Shown here in pieces: positions 15,350 through 25,678 of a stretch of 51,437 bases of DNA. Source of the stretch: Ruminiclostridium cellobioparum DSM 1351 = ATCC 15832 (lineage in GTDB: Bacteria; Bacillota; Clostridia; Acetivibrionales; DSM-1351); the NCBI RefSeq assembly GCF_000621505.1, contig NZ_JHYD01000047.1:1-51437 (forward strand), read 5' to 3'. Position numbers and translations under genes: made by a program. Position 1 is the first letter of the stretch. Every line of letters begins with the position of its first letter. Under the pieces are notes generated by a model that ran no database searches, was not told where the DNA came from, and saw only the letters and a list, made by a program, of their open reading frames with translations.

Positions 15350-18202
15350 CTAATTAATGCCCAACAGATCTTTCTTAAAAATAGCAAAATCCAGTGCATC
15401 AATTACACCGTCCTTGTTTAAATCACCTGCTTCAAGTCCATTTTCAACAGGAAATTTCTCAATCGTTCCAAGAATATACATCTTCATCAGCGCATAGTCT
15501 GTTGCATCCACAGTATTATCACCATTAAGGTCTCCGGCAAGCGTTTGGGTTGTGCCTGCTGTAAACTTGAACCAATTAAGGTTAAACAGGTATCCGCTCC
15601 CTCCAGTAAATTTCAGATACAGATTATGTGTTCCGCTGGCACCGCTGACATTGCATGCTGCATCAGCCCATGTCTGCCAGCCGCCTGTACCCGTAACCGG
15701 GCAAGTTCCTACCAAAGTTCCGTTGACACTGTCAAGCCTGATCTCAATATTACCTCCGCTTGCTCCGCTGGCTACTCTTGCCTTAAAGCTGCTGACACCG
15801 CTGCCGAAATTGAAATTGTTGTAAACCGCAAAGTCTCCGTTTTCAATATATCCCAAATTCTGTCCGCCTTCGCTGCAAGTTTCAGTCTGGACACCTGACT
15901 GCGAGGAAAAACTCTCTGCTTCAATCTGTGAAGCAGATCCGCTCACTCTGAGCAGTGCAGCCGATTCACCTACCTTGGCACCTGACGGATTCACTACGAA
16001 TAACTTGTAGGTTCCGGCAGTTTCGGGAGTTACAATAGCTGTGGCATCTCCTGCAGCCTTGGTCATAGTTGATCCTGCGACAAAACTTGTTGTCCCGGAA
16101 GGAGCAAACCATACCGTATTTGCCGGGTTTCCGCTGCTCCTTATGTTTAAGCCTGTTCCACCTTTTGTGGAACAGCTGGCAGGGAATACATAATCCTGTA
16201 CCGGGAAAAGCGAATCCGGCAAAATGCTCCTGTAAGCATCCTGCACTCCGGCATTCAAGACGATATTGTACTGTGCCAGAGGCCATACATTATCTGAAAC
16301 TGCAACTGGTGTATCTATGGTACTGTTCGGAGGGTTTTTACCCATTTTATTGACTGTTGCGTAGGTTCTCAGTATTGTTAAGTCGTGCTTCTCACCGTAA
16401 TCCTCGCAATTAATTGTGTAGGTTACCCCCGGGCTGATATCAAGTACATTATCATTTTCCGTTATATATGCACTTCCTTCATCGTTGTGCAGTCCGTAGG
16501 TAGGTCCGGTCGAATTGTCGGGGATCCCCTTAACATAGTTTTCATTAATAGTGGTATAAGGCATCTGCCCTATTGTGTATATTGCTCCGCTGTCATGGAG
16601 TCTGTTTAAGGCATTATATACCCGGTTATTATTTATTACGTTGTCCTTGCAGGTGGTTGAGTCTTTGAAATTGCGCCAGCCCCATCCCAGCGTTATACCG
16701 TTATATCCTGAGGTATGCACAGTGTTATTCGTTATTTTAAGCTTATTTACAAAGAAGGCGGTTATTCCGGCACATCCCCCGAAGCCGGGGGCAGTACTGC
16801 AGTCCCACAGCATATTATTATTTATTACGTTATTTGTACAAATACCCTCTATACCGGGAGCGTATTTCTGATGTTCTCCGCCATCGCCTAAATATACATG
16901 CTGCGGATGGCCTACTGTAACACCGCTGGCTGTAATATCATAGATAAAGTTACCTATAAGACTGGAATTGATAACATCGTTTACCATGGTAATTCCGTCG
17001 GCACCGCTGTGCTTGACTATATTGCCTATAAAGTTGATGGAATCACTGCTGCTTACGTTTATCATTCCGGGATATGTATCGAGAAGAGTGTACTTGGTGT
17101 CGTGCCAATTGCCGTTATAATAGCCTATATATGCGTCAGCACTCTGGCAGGTGGTTCTGCCGTATGAATCTCCAACTTTTACAAGGTTCCAATCGGTATT
17201 TGCAAAGGTAATGCCCTGGAAGGTTATATTCTTTACCCTGCTTGTGTTAGATTTCCCTGCAATGTCGATCAGCTTATCTACAACTGGAGCCTCAACATCG
17301 GCAGTAGCCATATTCTCACCTGACCGTAAATAATAATAAAGCGTTTTTGTAGTCTTGTTAAAATAGAATTGCCCCGGAGAATTTAAAAACTCGAAGGCAT
17401 TATATATTGTATGGGTACTGGTGGTAGTAAATGCCGCACCCCAACCAGGCAATTGTGCCATTGCTCCATAAGGCTGCTGTAAAAGAAGTACCCTGGAAGA
17501 GCCGGATGTAATGACGTCCCTGGTACAGACAACATTCTCATTCCAGGTGGAGCCGTTCACTATCTCAAGATCATCCTTATTGCTGGTGATTTCAGGTACA
17601 TCCGATGTGTTGTACTTTACTCCGTCACTATTGCTGCCGCTTGTCCAAACCCAGCTTGCCTGTCCTTTTGTTACGGAATAAGTTCCATACCCCCCTTGAC
17701 CTTTCACTGTTTTTTTGGTCATCTGAGCCCTCTTGTCATTCACAAAAAGGTACCTCAGTTTGGTATTGCGGTTCAAGGCAGCCTTATATATGTTGCCGCT
17801 GTGCTGGGTCCACCCGGTAACCTTTGTTGCACCGTTCAAAACAGGGACTTCTCCCTGGTACGCCTGGTAATATATCCTGTATCCGTTTGTCCCGGAATCC
17901 TCCGGTCCAAAGGTAACAGTACTGGTTATGCGATAGTCTCCGCCCCTCAAATAGACATAAATATCACCGGTCATATTTTTATTGATTGTACGGACAGCAT
18001 CACGAGCCTTAACTATTGTCTGGAAGGGTGCATCAATAGTTCCGGGATTACTGTCGCTCCCCGTTGGGGATACATAATAGGCTGCCTGCGTCGCGGCAGA
18101 AACAGCAATTGGTGAAATTGAAATTGTAAAAATACTGCATAAAATAATCAACAAAGAAAGAATAAATGAAACCTGCCTTTTTGGTGCATTCTGTTTTATC
18201 AT
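15350..18202 (-). CDS. Right-handed beta-helix enzyme, GH141-like, with CBM6 and dockerin
   Basis: This 950-residue secreted protein starts AAYYVSPTGSDSNPGTIDAP and continues QTIVKARDAVRTIN, a beginning typical of GH141 and related parallel beta-helix enzymes. Beta-helix repeats run through about residue 600 (NVINNNMLWDCSTAPGFGG, NKLKITNNTVHTSGYNGITL, NVINNNRVYNALNRLHDSGA). A small beta domain follows (about 640-745), then CBM6 (about 750-870, CSEGGQNLGYIENGDFAVY) and a dockerin (about 880-948). Characterised GH141 members act on fucose in pectin or on xylan, so activity here is open. The start has GGGGG eight bases upstream. The family call is from the N-terminal pattern and fold only; another beta-helix family is possible. 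Confidence 0.7.
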   Translation of the reverse strand: MIKQNAPKRQVSFILSLLIILCSIFTISISPIAVSAATQAAYYVSPTGSDSNPGTIDAPFQTIVKARDAVRTINKNMTGDIYVYLRGGDYRITSTVTFGPEDSGTNGYRIYYQAYQGEVPVLNGATKVTGWTQHSGNIYKAALNRNTKLRYLFVNDKRAQMTKKTVKGQGGYGTYSVTKGQASWVWTSGSNSDGVKYNTSDVPEITSNKDDLEIVNGSTWNENVVCTRDVITSGSSRVLLLQQPYGAMAQLPGWGAAFTTTSTHTIYNAFEFLNSPGQFYFNKTTKTLYYYLRSGENMATADVEAPVVDKLIDIAGKSNTSRVKNITFQGITFANTDWNLVKVGDSYGRTTCQSADAYIGYYNGNWHDTKYTLLDTYPGMINVSSSDSINFIGNIVKHSGADGITMVNDVINSSLIGNFIYDITASGVTVGHPQHVYLGDGGEHQKYAPGIEGICTNNVINNNMLWDCSTAPGFGGCAGITAFFVNKLKITNNTVHTSGYNGITLGWGWRNFKDSTTCKDNVINNNRVYNALNRLHDSGAIYTIGQMPYTTINENYVKGIPDNSTGPTYGLHNDEGSAYITENDNVLDISPGVTYTINCEDYGEKHDLTILRTYATVNKMGKNPPNSTIDTPVAVSDNVWPLAQYNIVLNAGVQDAYRSILPDSLFPVQDYVFPASCSTKGGTGLNIRSSGNPANTVWFAPSGTTSFVAGSTMTKAAGDATAIVTPETAGTYKLFVVNPSGAKVGESAALLRVSGSASQIEAESFSSQSGVQTETCSEGGQNLGYIENGDFAVYNNFNFGSGVSSFKARVASGASGGNIEIRLDSVNGTLVGTCPVTGTGGWQTWADAACNVSGASGTHNLYLKFTGGSGYLFNLNWFKFTAGTTQTLAGDLNGDNTVDATDYALMKMYILGTIEKFPVENGLEAGDLNKDGVIDALDFAIFKKDLLGIN

Positions 18203-18289
18203 ACTTTTCCCCCTATATGAAAATTTTGAATCATCAGCTAAAAATACCTGCTTGGTATATGGTTAAAGGGACATCGCCCGTCAAGCAGT

Positions 18290-18745
18290 CCCATTTTATT
18301 CCGCAATTGCATATCTGCAGGGAAATTGGAGTTCTTCCCAAGCAGATATTTCTTTGTATAGAAAAAAATCAATTACATTTATCCTGTGGTTACAGTTTTT
18401 TTGAGGCAGCAGTACCCTCTATTGACAACGTACAATACGTTTTTGAGTGGTTAATTTGCCCTTCGGCTGCGTTGAAGCCACTTGCAAGGCATAAAGCCTT
18501 ACTGCACGCCTTTGCCTTGCCGCAAGCCAAGGACGACGACAAAGAAAAGTGGCAAAATAGCCGGCGTGAGGCGTGTTATACATTGTCAATAGAGGGTATA
18601 CCTCCACCAAATAAATTCAACAGATTACCACTGCCTCATGTATATTTCAGGTATAAGCTATTTGTCCCTTTTGAGCCGCTTAAGTACATCCTACAGCCTA
18701 AGTTTTCCAGCCATAGGCACTTGCAAATTGTACCCGAAAATTTAT
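18290..18745 (-). pseudogene. Fossil CBM6-dockerin gene end, interrupted by a small insertion
   Basis: On the minus strand, 18745-18608 still reads as a decayed CBM6 (SLYLKYT, stop, GSGNLLNLF). This matches the intact [18 protein letters not shown] of the neighbours. After the insertion at 18413-18598, bases 18375-18290 read N-stop-FFSIQRNICLGRTPISL, which aligns with IDFSLMKQYLLGTISEFP of an intact dockerin. Stops and changes are frequent, so decay is old. The order and spacing are those of a CBM6-dockerin 3' end, so a further enzyme gene once stood here between the CE1 and GH141-like genes. The plus-strand frame over this stretch is spurious. Confidence 0.75.
18413..18598. mobile_element. 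MITE-like element with 27-bp terminal inverted repeats and TA ends
   Basis: TACCCTCTATTGACAA at 18413-18428 and its exact reverse complement at 18583-18598 bound a 186-bp segment. The similarity continues inward for a further 11 bases with three mismatches. The element begins and ends with TA, as expected for an element using a TA target in the IS630/Tc1-mariner manner. It has no coding capacity, and a 63-codon frame inside is not protein-like. Base composition is richer in GC than the decayed flanks. It sits inside the fossil CBM6-dockerin sequence. No second copy is visible in this window. Confidence 0.7.
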
Positions 18746-18753
18746 ATTATTTT

Positions 18754-20232
<1,479 letters not shown>

Positions 20233-20330
20233 TTAATTACCCCTCTCTTTTACAATACTTTTTATCTTTACGGTTATATTCAAAAATACGGTATTTATTG
20301 AACCTTTATAAAGTCCTCATAATATTTTCT

Positions 20331-21893
20331 TCAATTCCCACTCAGCAGGTTTTTCTTGAAAACTGCAAAATCAAGTGCATCTATTATGCCGTCCCCGTTC
20401 AGATCCCCGGCTTCCAGACCGTTTTCAGCCGGAAAGTCCTGGATTGCCCCCAGGAGATACATTTTCATCAAAGCAAAGTCCGTTGCATCAACACTGGCAT
20501 CTCCATTGAGATCTCCTGCCAGAGTTGGAGTTACATCCTTGGTAAAGGTGTACCAGTTGAAATTAAACAGATATCCGCTGCCTCCGGTAAATTTCAGATA
20601 AAGGTCATGCACTCCCGAAGCACCGCTCACAGAGCAGGTTTTCGTAGTCCAGGTCTGCCAGCCGCCTGTTCCTGTGACCTTGCAAGTTCCCACCAGCTTT
20701 CCGGAAGTGCTGTCCAGGCGAAGTTCTATATTACCGCCGTCGGCTGCTGAAGCAACCCGTGCCTCAAAGGCTGCCGCACCCTGTCCAAAATCCACACCCT
20801 TTACCTTTATCCAGTCCCCGTTTTCTATATAGCCTGCATTCATTCCGCCTTCACTGCATTTTTCGGTTTCCACCCCTGATTCCCAGCATATGGTCTCTGC
20901 CTCGTTTCTGACATAGGGGTTGAGGGTACCTATCTGTGCCGGGCCCCCGGAGGTCATGTTTATAACTGGAAATGTGCCGTCGGAATTGTACTTGAATTGC
21001 TCGGCGCAAACCGAACGGTGAAAGCCTCCTCCATCCGGCAGGGCGCCGTTATGATAGAAAAAGTACGAGTTGCCCTTGTAATCCACAACTCCTGCATGAT
21101 TGGTAAAACTGCCGCCCTGGGTAGGCATGATTTTCCCCCGGTACTTCCAGGGGCCAGTGGGACCGGTGCTTGTGGAATAGGCAATGTGTTCTGAAATAGG
21201 GCCTCCTGCAAATACCATATAGTAGAGTCCGCTGCGTTTGTAAAACCACGGGCCTTCTTCATAGGATGTCGGCCTGTCGTTTTTGCTGCGCGCCCCGAAA
21301 CTTTCAACAGTCAGCGGCACCTTTACAACAGAACCGGAATAGGAAATCATATCCCGGTTTAACTTCACATAAAACAGGTTTGGATTTCCCCAGTACAGGT
21401 ATGCCTGCCCATCGTCATCAATAAAAACCGTGGGGTCAATATCCCCGGTGCCGGTGCTGACCAGAGGACGGCCCAGCGCATCCTTAAAAGGCCCTGCAGG
21501 ATTATCGGCCACTGCAACACCTATTGCCATCCCCCCGTTTCTTTGAGTGACAGGTACGTAATAGTAAAACTTGCCGTTTGCAGGAATACACTGGCCTGCC
21601 CAGGCATCCCCCTTTGCCCAGCTGAAATCGGTATAGGCCAGCGGGGAACCCAGATCGGTCCAATTGACCATATCGGTTGAGGAATAGCATCTCCAGTCCT
21701 TCATTGTAAAAAAGTCATTTTCCAGTTTGTCTTCATCATGTCCCGTATACACGTAACATACACCGTTATAAACCATTGGAGCGGGGTCGGCGGTATAAAT
21801 TGTCTGAACTATGGGATTTTCAGCATAAACCGCCGTTGGAAGAAATAAGCCGACAACAAGTAAAAGCACTGCAAGCTTAAGCATATTCTTCAT
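20331..21893 (-). CDS. GH43 arabinoxylan-acting enzyme with CBM6 and dockerin
   Basis: This 520-residue secreted protein has a signal peptide ending at VYAEN. The GH43 propeller has its acids in YTADPAPMVYNGVCYVYTG, GDIDPTVFIDDDGQAYLYWG and YEEGPWFYKRSGLYYMVFAG. Its CBM6 (about 330-450, CSEGGMNAGYIENGDWIKV) is of a distinct subtype shared with the GH43 gene at 23664-25268. Its dockerin ([20 protein letters not shown]) belongs to the group shared with the CE1, GH141-like, GH2 and GH74 genes. The best guess is an arabinofuranosidase that debranches arabinoxylan. The ribosome binding site GGAGG is well placed, and a 71-base gap separates it from the GH10 gene upstream. Confidence 0.9.
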   Translation of the reverse strand: MKNMLKLAVLLLVVGLFLPTAVYAENPIVQTIYTADPAPMVYNGVCYVYTGHDEDKLENDFFTMKDWRCYSSTDMVNWTDLGSPLAYTDFSWAKGDAWAGQCIPANGKFYYYVPVTQRNGGMAIGVAVADNPAGPFKDALGRPLVSTGTGDIDPTVFIDDDGQAYLYWGNPNLFYVKLNRDMISYSGSVVKVPLTVESFGARSKNDRPTSYEEGPWFYKRSGLYYMVFAGGPISEHIAYSTSTGPTGPWKYRGKIMPTQGGSFTNHAGVVDYKGNSYFFYHNGALPDGGGFHRSVCAEQFKYNSDGTFPVINMTSGGPAQIGTLNPYVRNEAETICWESGVETEKCSEGGMNAGYIENGDWIKVKGVDFGQGAAAFEARVASAADGGNIELRLDSTSGKLVGTCKVTGTGGWQTWTTKTCSVSGASGVHDLYLKFTGGSGYLFNFNWYTFTKDVTPTLAGDLNGDASVDATDFALMKMYLLGAIQDFPAENGLEAGDLNGDGIIDALDFAVFKKNLLSGN

Positions 21894-21964
21894 ACAGCTA
21901 CCTCCGTTGAATCAGTTTTTCTGAATATTGCACACCATGGGCCAGCTCGCCTGTTTAAGCAGGT

Positions 21965-23581
21965 TTACGACTCAGCCGGAAATTTTGTTATCATACCAAG
22001 CAAATATTGCTTCAAAAGAACGGAGTCCAGGGAATCAACCGAACCATCCGCATTCAAATCTGCCGGTTTTGTATTCTGAAGTATTTCTGTTCCCAGGATA
22101 TGCTTTGTAATCAGCTGAAAATCAATGGCGTCTATTTGCCCGTCTGAATTCAAATCCCCATATTTTATTGAACTATCCTCTTTACTGAAGGTGAACCAGT
22201 TAATATTAAACAAATAACCGCTTCCACCGGTAAATTTAAGATACAGGTCATGCTTTCCTGCTGCTCCGCTGATTTTGCATTTTACATCGCTGAAGGTCTG
22301 CCAGCCGCCCGTTCCTGCGACTGCACAGGTACCTGCAAGAGTACCGTTGATACTATCCAGCCTGATTTCAATATTACCCCCGCTGGCGGCGCTGGACACC
22401 CTGGCCTGAAAACCTGCCGCACCGCTTTCAAAATCAATGCTTTTATAGACAGCATAATCTCCGTTTTCTATGTAGCCGATAGCATCCGTGCCTTCGTCAC
22501 ATGCCACATTTTGGATTCCCGATTGTTCATTGTAGCTCTCGGCTTCCAATTTGGAAAATGCACTTCTGGGATCCACCGGCGTATCCGGATTATCGGGAAC
22601 ATTGGCCATATACTGCTTTAACCATGTAAGTGCAGGCCTCTCAGAGCCGTCGCTGCGTATCAGATGTGAATTTGGTATCCAGGTACGGCCTTGCAGATAG
22701 CCCCAGAAGGTAATACCTTTTACCGCAGAATGCTCATACATAACCGGGAAAAGCTCCTGCAGCTTGTTTTTCTGTGTATTGTCATCGGCTATATTAATAT
22801 CCAATTCTGAAATGTATATGGGTACTCCTGTGGCAGCGAGCCTGTCCAGCCTTGACTTCAGATTAGCGGCACTTGTATTTTCAAGTCCGTGTGACTGGCA
22901 GCCCACACCATCAATCAAACCTCTGGCTTTTAATATATTTACAACCTTTATGTAATCATTAAGGACGGAATATTCATTCAAAACATTATAATCGTTAATC
23001 AGCAGCTTGGCCTTTGGAAAATATTGACGGGCCTTTTCAAAGGACCAGACTATCCAGTCCCATCCGGTGCCGTAAAGGCCGTTGTCACCACCGATGTCGT
23101 TTTTGAATGGGAACGGCTGATGTCCAGGCATGGCTTCGTTTACAACATCAATATACTCTGCATCGGGGAAATTCTGTGCTGCTGCTTTATACCAGTTTTC
23201 AATGGCTGTTTTCCTTGCCGAGCCGGACAAGTTGTTCAGCCAGTTTGGATACTGCGCTCCCCAAATAAGAGTGTGGAATTTAAAGGGAATTTTATTTGTC
23301 TTGCAGTAATTGTACATGGCTTTAGCCGCATTGAAATTGTAGACACCTTGCTGGGACTCGCATGATCCCCATTTTGTTGAATTCTCGGGAGTAAGCTGAT
23401 TCCAGTAATCTCCGAATTTGCTGGGCATATTTGAATCGGCCCATATGTTTCCTACCCACTTGGCCTTCCCTGTGGCCATAGCTGCATCAGCCGACATCGT
23501 CAAGCTGCTGCCGATAATAAAAACAAACAAAAGAGTAAACGACAGAATACTGAATATTCTGTATTTCAGGTTATTCTTCAT
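21965..23581 (-). CDS. GH10 endo-beta-1,4-xylanase with CBM6 and dockerin
   Basis: This enzyme of about 538 residues is the main backbone-cutting xylanase of the cluster. A signal peptide (MKNNLKYRIFSILSFTLLFV) precedes the GH10 barrel (about 35-335). The acid/base is Glu149 in YIDVVNEAM and the nucleophile is Glu259 in IYISELDIN. GH10 landmarks QLTPENSTKWGSCE, FKFHTLIWGAQYPNW and ITFWGYLQGRTW are intact. CBM6 (about 345-465) and a dockerin (about 475-537) follow. The frame is open five codons further upstream, but GGAGG sits eight bases before the ATG at 23581, which starts the signal peptide, so that start is used. A weak hairpin lies in the gap upstream, at about 23618-23640. Confidence 0.94.
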   Translation of the reverse strand: MKNNLKYRIFSILSFTLLFVFIIGSSLTMSADAAMATGKAKWVGNIWADSNMPSKFGDYWNQLTPENSTKWGSCESQQGVYNFNAAKAMYNYCKTNKIPFKFHTLIWGAQYPNWLNNLSGSARKTAIENWYKAAAQNFPDAEYIDVVNEAMPGHQPFPFKNDIGGDNGLYGTGWDWIVWSFEKARQYFPKAKLLINDYNVLNEYSVLNDYIKVVNILKARGLIDGVGCQSHGLENTSAANLKSRLDRLAATGVPIYISELDINIADDNTQKNKLQELFPVMYEHSAVKGITFWGYLQGRTWIPNSHLIRSDGSERPALTWLKQYMANVPDNPDTPVDPRSAFSKLEAESYNEQSGIQNVACDEGTDAIGYIENGDYAVYKSIDFESGAAGFQARVSSAASGGNIEIRLDSINGTLAGTCAVAGTGGWQTFSDVKCKISGAAGKHDLYLKFTGGSGYLFNINWFTFSKEDSSIKYGDLNSDGQIDAIDFQLITKHILGTEILQNTKPADLNADGSVDSLDSVLLKQYLLGMITKFPAES

Positions 23582-23663
23582 ACTTAAAACCTCCATTTAA
23601 ATTATTTTTTTATTACTTAAGTGGTTACTTACCACACTTATTACTTATCTGTAAAACCAGGAA

Positions 23664-25268
23664 TTACATCTCCACCGGAAACTGAGTTCTTTTTCCAAGC
23701 AGGTACTCCTTCAACAATACATAATCCAGCGAGTCTATACCTCCGCTTCCGTCCAGATCAGCTGCTGCCAGTCCATTGGAGGCAGGAAACTCCGATATTG
23801 TTCCAAGCAGATATTGTCTCATCAGGGAAAAATCAATTGAATTTATATCGCCGCTGCCATCCAGATCACCGTATACCGTTCCGGCTGCAGCTGCGTTAAA
23901 CTTCCAGTTATTTAAATTGAACAGGAACCCGCTGCCTCCGGTAAATTTAAGATAAAGGTCGTGTATCCCTGCGGCACCGCTTACGGCACATGATTTTGTT
24001 GTCCATGCCTGCCAGCCCCCTGTTCCGGTGACGGCGCAGGTACCCACCAGCTTTCCTGTCGGACTGTCAAGACGGATTTCTATATTTCCGCCATTGGTTG
24101 CCGAGGCCACCCGTGCAGCAAAGGAGGCTGCACCCTTACCAAAATCTACTCCTCTTATCCTTATCCAGTCTCCGTTCTCAATGTTGCTTACATTCCGTCC
24201 TCCCTCACCGCATGCCTCGGTTTGGATTCCCGATTCCTGAGCCAATGTTTCGGCTTCATTGTTCCCGTAAGGATTTACGTACTTCAGCTGAGTAAGGCCA
24301 TCGGTTGTAATTGTTACTTTTTGAATGGTTCCGTCTGCATTGTAATTGAGGCGGTCAATGCAAACACTTCTCTGATAGGTTCTTGCATCGCCTGCTGAAG
24401 CCCCATTGGCTATGGCAAGTGCTCTGTTATGGTAGGCAATATACCAGCTTCCCTTATAGGACAGAATGGTATGATGGTTATTGTTGCCCTCATTTGAGGG
24501 TGGATTGGGCAGCACCGTTCCCACATACCGGAAGCCGGACATGGGAGAGTCGCTCATCATATAGTCAATAGTGGCTGCACCTTTGGAAAAGTTTGTAGAA
24601 TAAGAGTAGTAATATTTTCCATTGTACTTGTGAATCCATGAATCCTCAAAAAATATTGGAGCGACAATCTTTGATGCCGAGCCGATGATACTTGTCATGT
24701 CAGTGTTAAGTTTTATAACGCGGGTATTACCCTCCCCGTTACCGCCAAAATACAGGTATGCCTGCCCATCCTCGTCCACAAAGGCTCCCGGATCAAAGCA
24801 CCAGAACCCACTCGGCGGGTTTACACCCGGAGTATTTCCGTTGACAAGTGCTCTTCCCAATGCATCGGTAAACGGGCCTGACGGGCTGTCACTTACGGCA
24901 ACACCGATGGCACTTGCTCCATTTCCAAAATACATGTAATACTTGTTATTTCTTGCGACAACAACAGGAGCCCATGCCAGTGAAGCCCATCCCGAGGCTT
25001 TGAATACTTCTCCGTGATCGGTCCAGTTCTTCATGTCGTCAGTCGATATGCAGGTTATATCATTCATGATATAACCCGGCTTGTTCGGGTCATATACGTC
25101 GTGGGAACAATAAAGATACAGCCTTCCGTTGGCCTCAATACCCGAAGGATCGGCCGTATAGCGCTGATAAAATATAGGATAATCTGCATAAACGGTGTTT
25201 GCGCTTAAAATGGCAATCAGAATACAAATCACCAGCAAAACCGGCAATTTTCCAACTTTTTTAGTCAT
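23664..25268 (-). CDS. First gene of the operon: GH43 enzyme with CBM6 and dockerin
   Basis: This 534-residue secreted GH43 protein has its catalytic acids in YTADPSGIEANGRLYLY, CFDPGAFVDEDGQAYLYFGG and FFEDSWIHKYNGKYYYSY. The CBM6 (GEGGRNVSNIENGDWIRI, about 345-465) is of the same subtype as in the other short GH43. The dockerin (GDLDGSGDINSIDFSLMRQY, DLDGSGGIDSLDYVLLKEY) belongs to neither of the two common dockerin groups of the cluster. It is the promoter-proximal gene, with AAGGAG eight bases before the ATG and a leader of about 250 bases. Being first, it may be the most highly made product. Arabinofuranosidase or related debranching activity is likely. Confidence 0.9.
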   Translation of the reverse strand: MTKKVGKLPVLLVICILIAILSANTVYADYPIFYQRYTADPSGIEANGRLYLYCSHDVYDPNKPGYIMNDITCISTDDMKNWTDHGEVFKASGWASLAWAPVVVARNNKYYMYFGNGASAIGVAVSDSPSGPFTDALGRALVNGNTPGVNPPSGFWCFDPGAFVDEDGQAYLYFGGNGEGNTRVIKLNTDMTSIIGSASKIVAPIFFEDSWIHKYNGKYYYSYSTNFSKGAATIDYMMSDSPMSGFRYVGTVLPNPPSNEGNNNHHTILSYKGSWYIAYHNRALAIANGASAGDARTYQRSVCIDRLNYNADGTIQKVTITTDGLTQLKYVNPYGNNEAETLAQESGIQTEACGEGGRNVSNIENGDWIRIRGVDFGKGAASFAARVASATNGGNIEIRLDSPTGKLVGTCAVTGTGGWQAWTTKSCAVSGAAGIHDLYLKFTGGSGFLFNLNNWKFNAAAAGTVYGDLDGSGDINSIDFSLMRQYLLGTISEFPASNGLAAADLDGSGGIDSLDYVLLKEYLLGKRTQFPVEM

Positions 25269-25529
25269 ATTTTATGCTCCTTTAAATTTTAATAACTGGC
25301 CTGCAATATCTAAAATGTATATAGTCCGGCGAGGAAAAATTATCAGGAGTTACAAGCCATAAAGCTTCCAATATCAGATTTTGAAACGCATAGCTATGAG
25401 TCCGGTATCATATCCGGATAAACGGATTTGAAAATTTGAGCCCCCCTTCTTAAGTGATGTCAAATTATGTCCTGGGCGGGTATAAGAATGTGAATGGAAA
25501 ATTTGTATATGTTGTCCATGTATATTTTT
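25269..25529 (-). other. Untranslated leader of the dockerin operon
   Basis: About 250 bases separate the predicted promoter from the first GH43 start. I see no ORF. A small hairpin (ATCCG/CGGAT) occurs at about 25400-25420. The length suggests room for RNA-level control, but no known riboswitch pattern was recognised. Confidence 0.4.
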
Positions 25530-25558
25530 ATTATAAAATGTAAATATTTACATCTCAA
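25530..25558 (-). promoter_or_regulatory. Promoter of the dockerin operon with palindrome filling the spacer
   Basis: On the minus strand a -35 box TTGAGA (25558-25553) and a perfect -10 box TATAAT (25535-25530) are 17 bases apart. The spacer contains the perfect 14-bp palindrome TGTAAATATTTACA (25552-25539). The palindrome resembles a catabolite repression (cre-like) site but has TA in place of the central CG. A bound protein there would compete with RNA polymerase, which points to repression or remodelling at this promoter. A second possible promoter overlaps just upstream: TTGACA at 25584-25579 and TATATT 16 bases on. Confidence 0.65.
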
Positions 25559-25569
25559 TATAAAACTTT

Positions 25570-25605
25570 TTGACATATTGTCAATAAATTTTGTAATAAT
25601 TACAA
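25570..25605. promoter_or_regulatory. Two further palindromes upstream of the operon promoter
   Basis: TTGACATATTGTCAA at 25570-25584 has perfect 6-bp arms around TAT. TTGTAATAATTACAA at 25591-25605 has perfect 6-bp arms around TAA. Their centres are about 21 bases apart, two helical turns, so proteins bound at both would face the same side. They are good candidates for operators, for example for the AraC-type regulator encoded next door. The stretch 25606-25678 is very AT-rich and otherwise empty. Confidence 0.5.
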
Positions 25606-25678
25606 TATTATTCCAAAAACAAGTTCATTATAATTATTTATATTGTATTTGTACGTTTTATTTTATTTTTTGTTGGTT

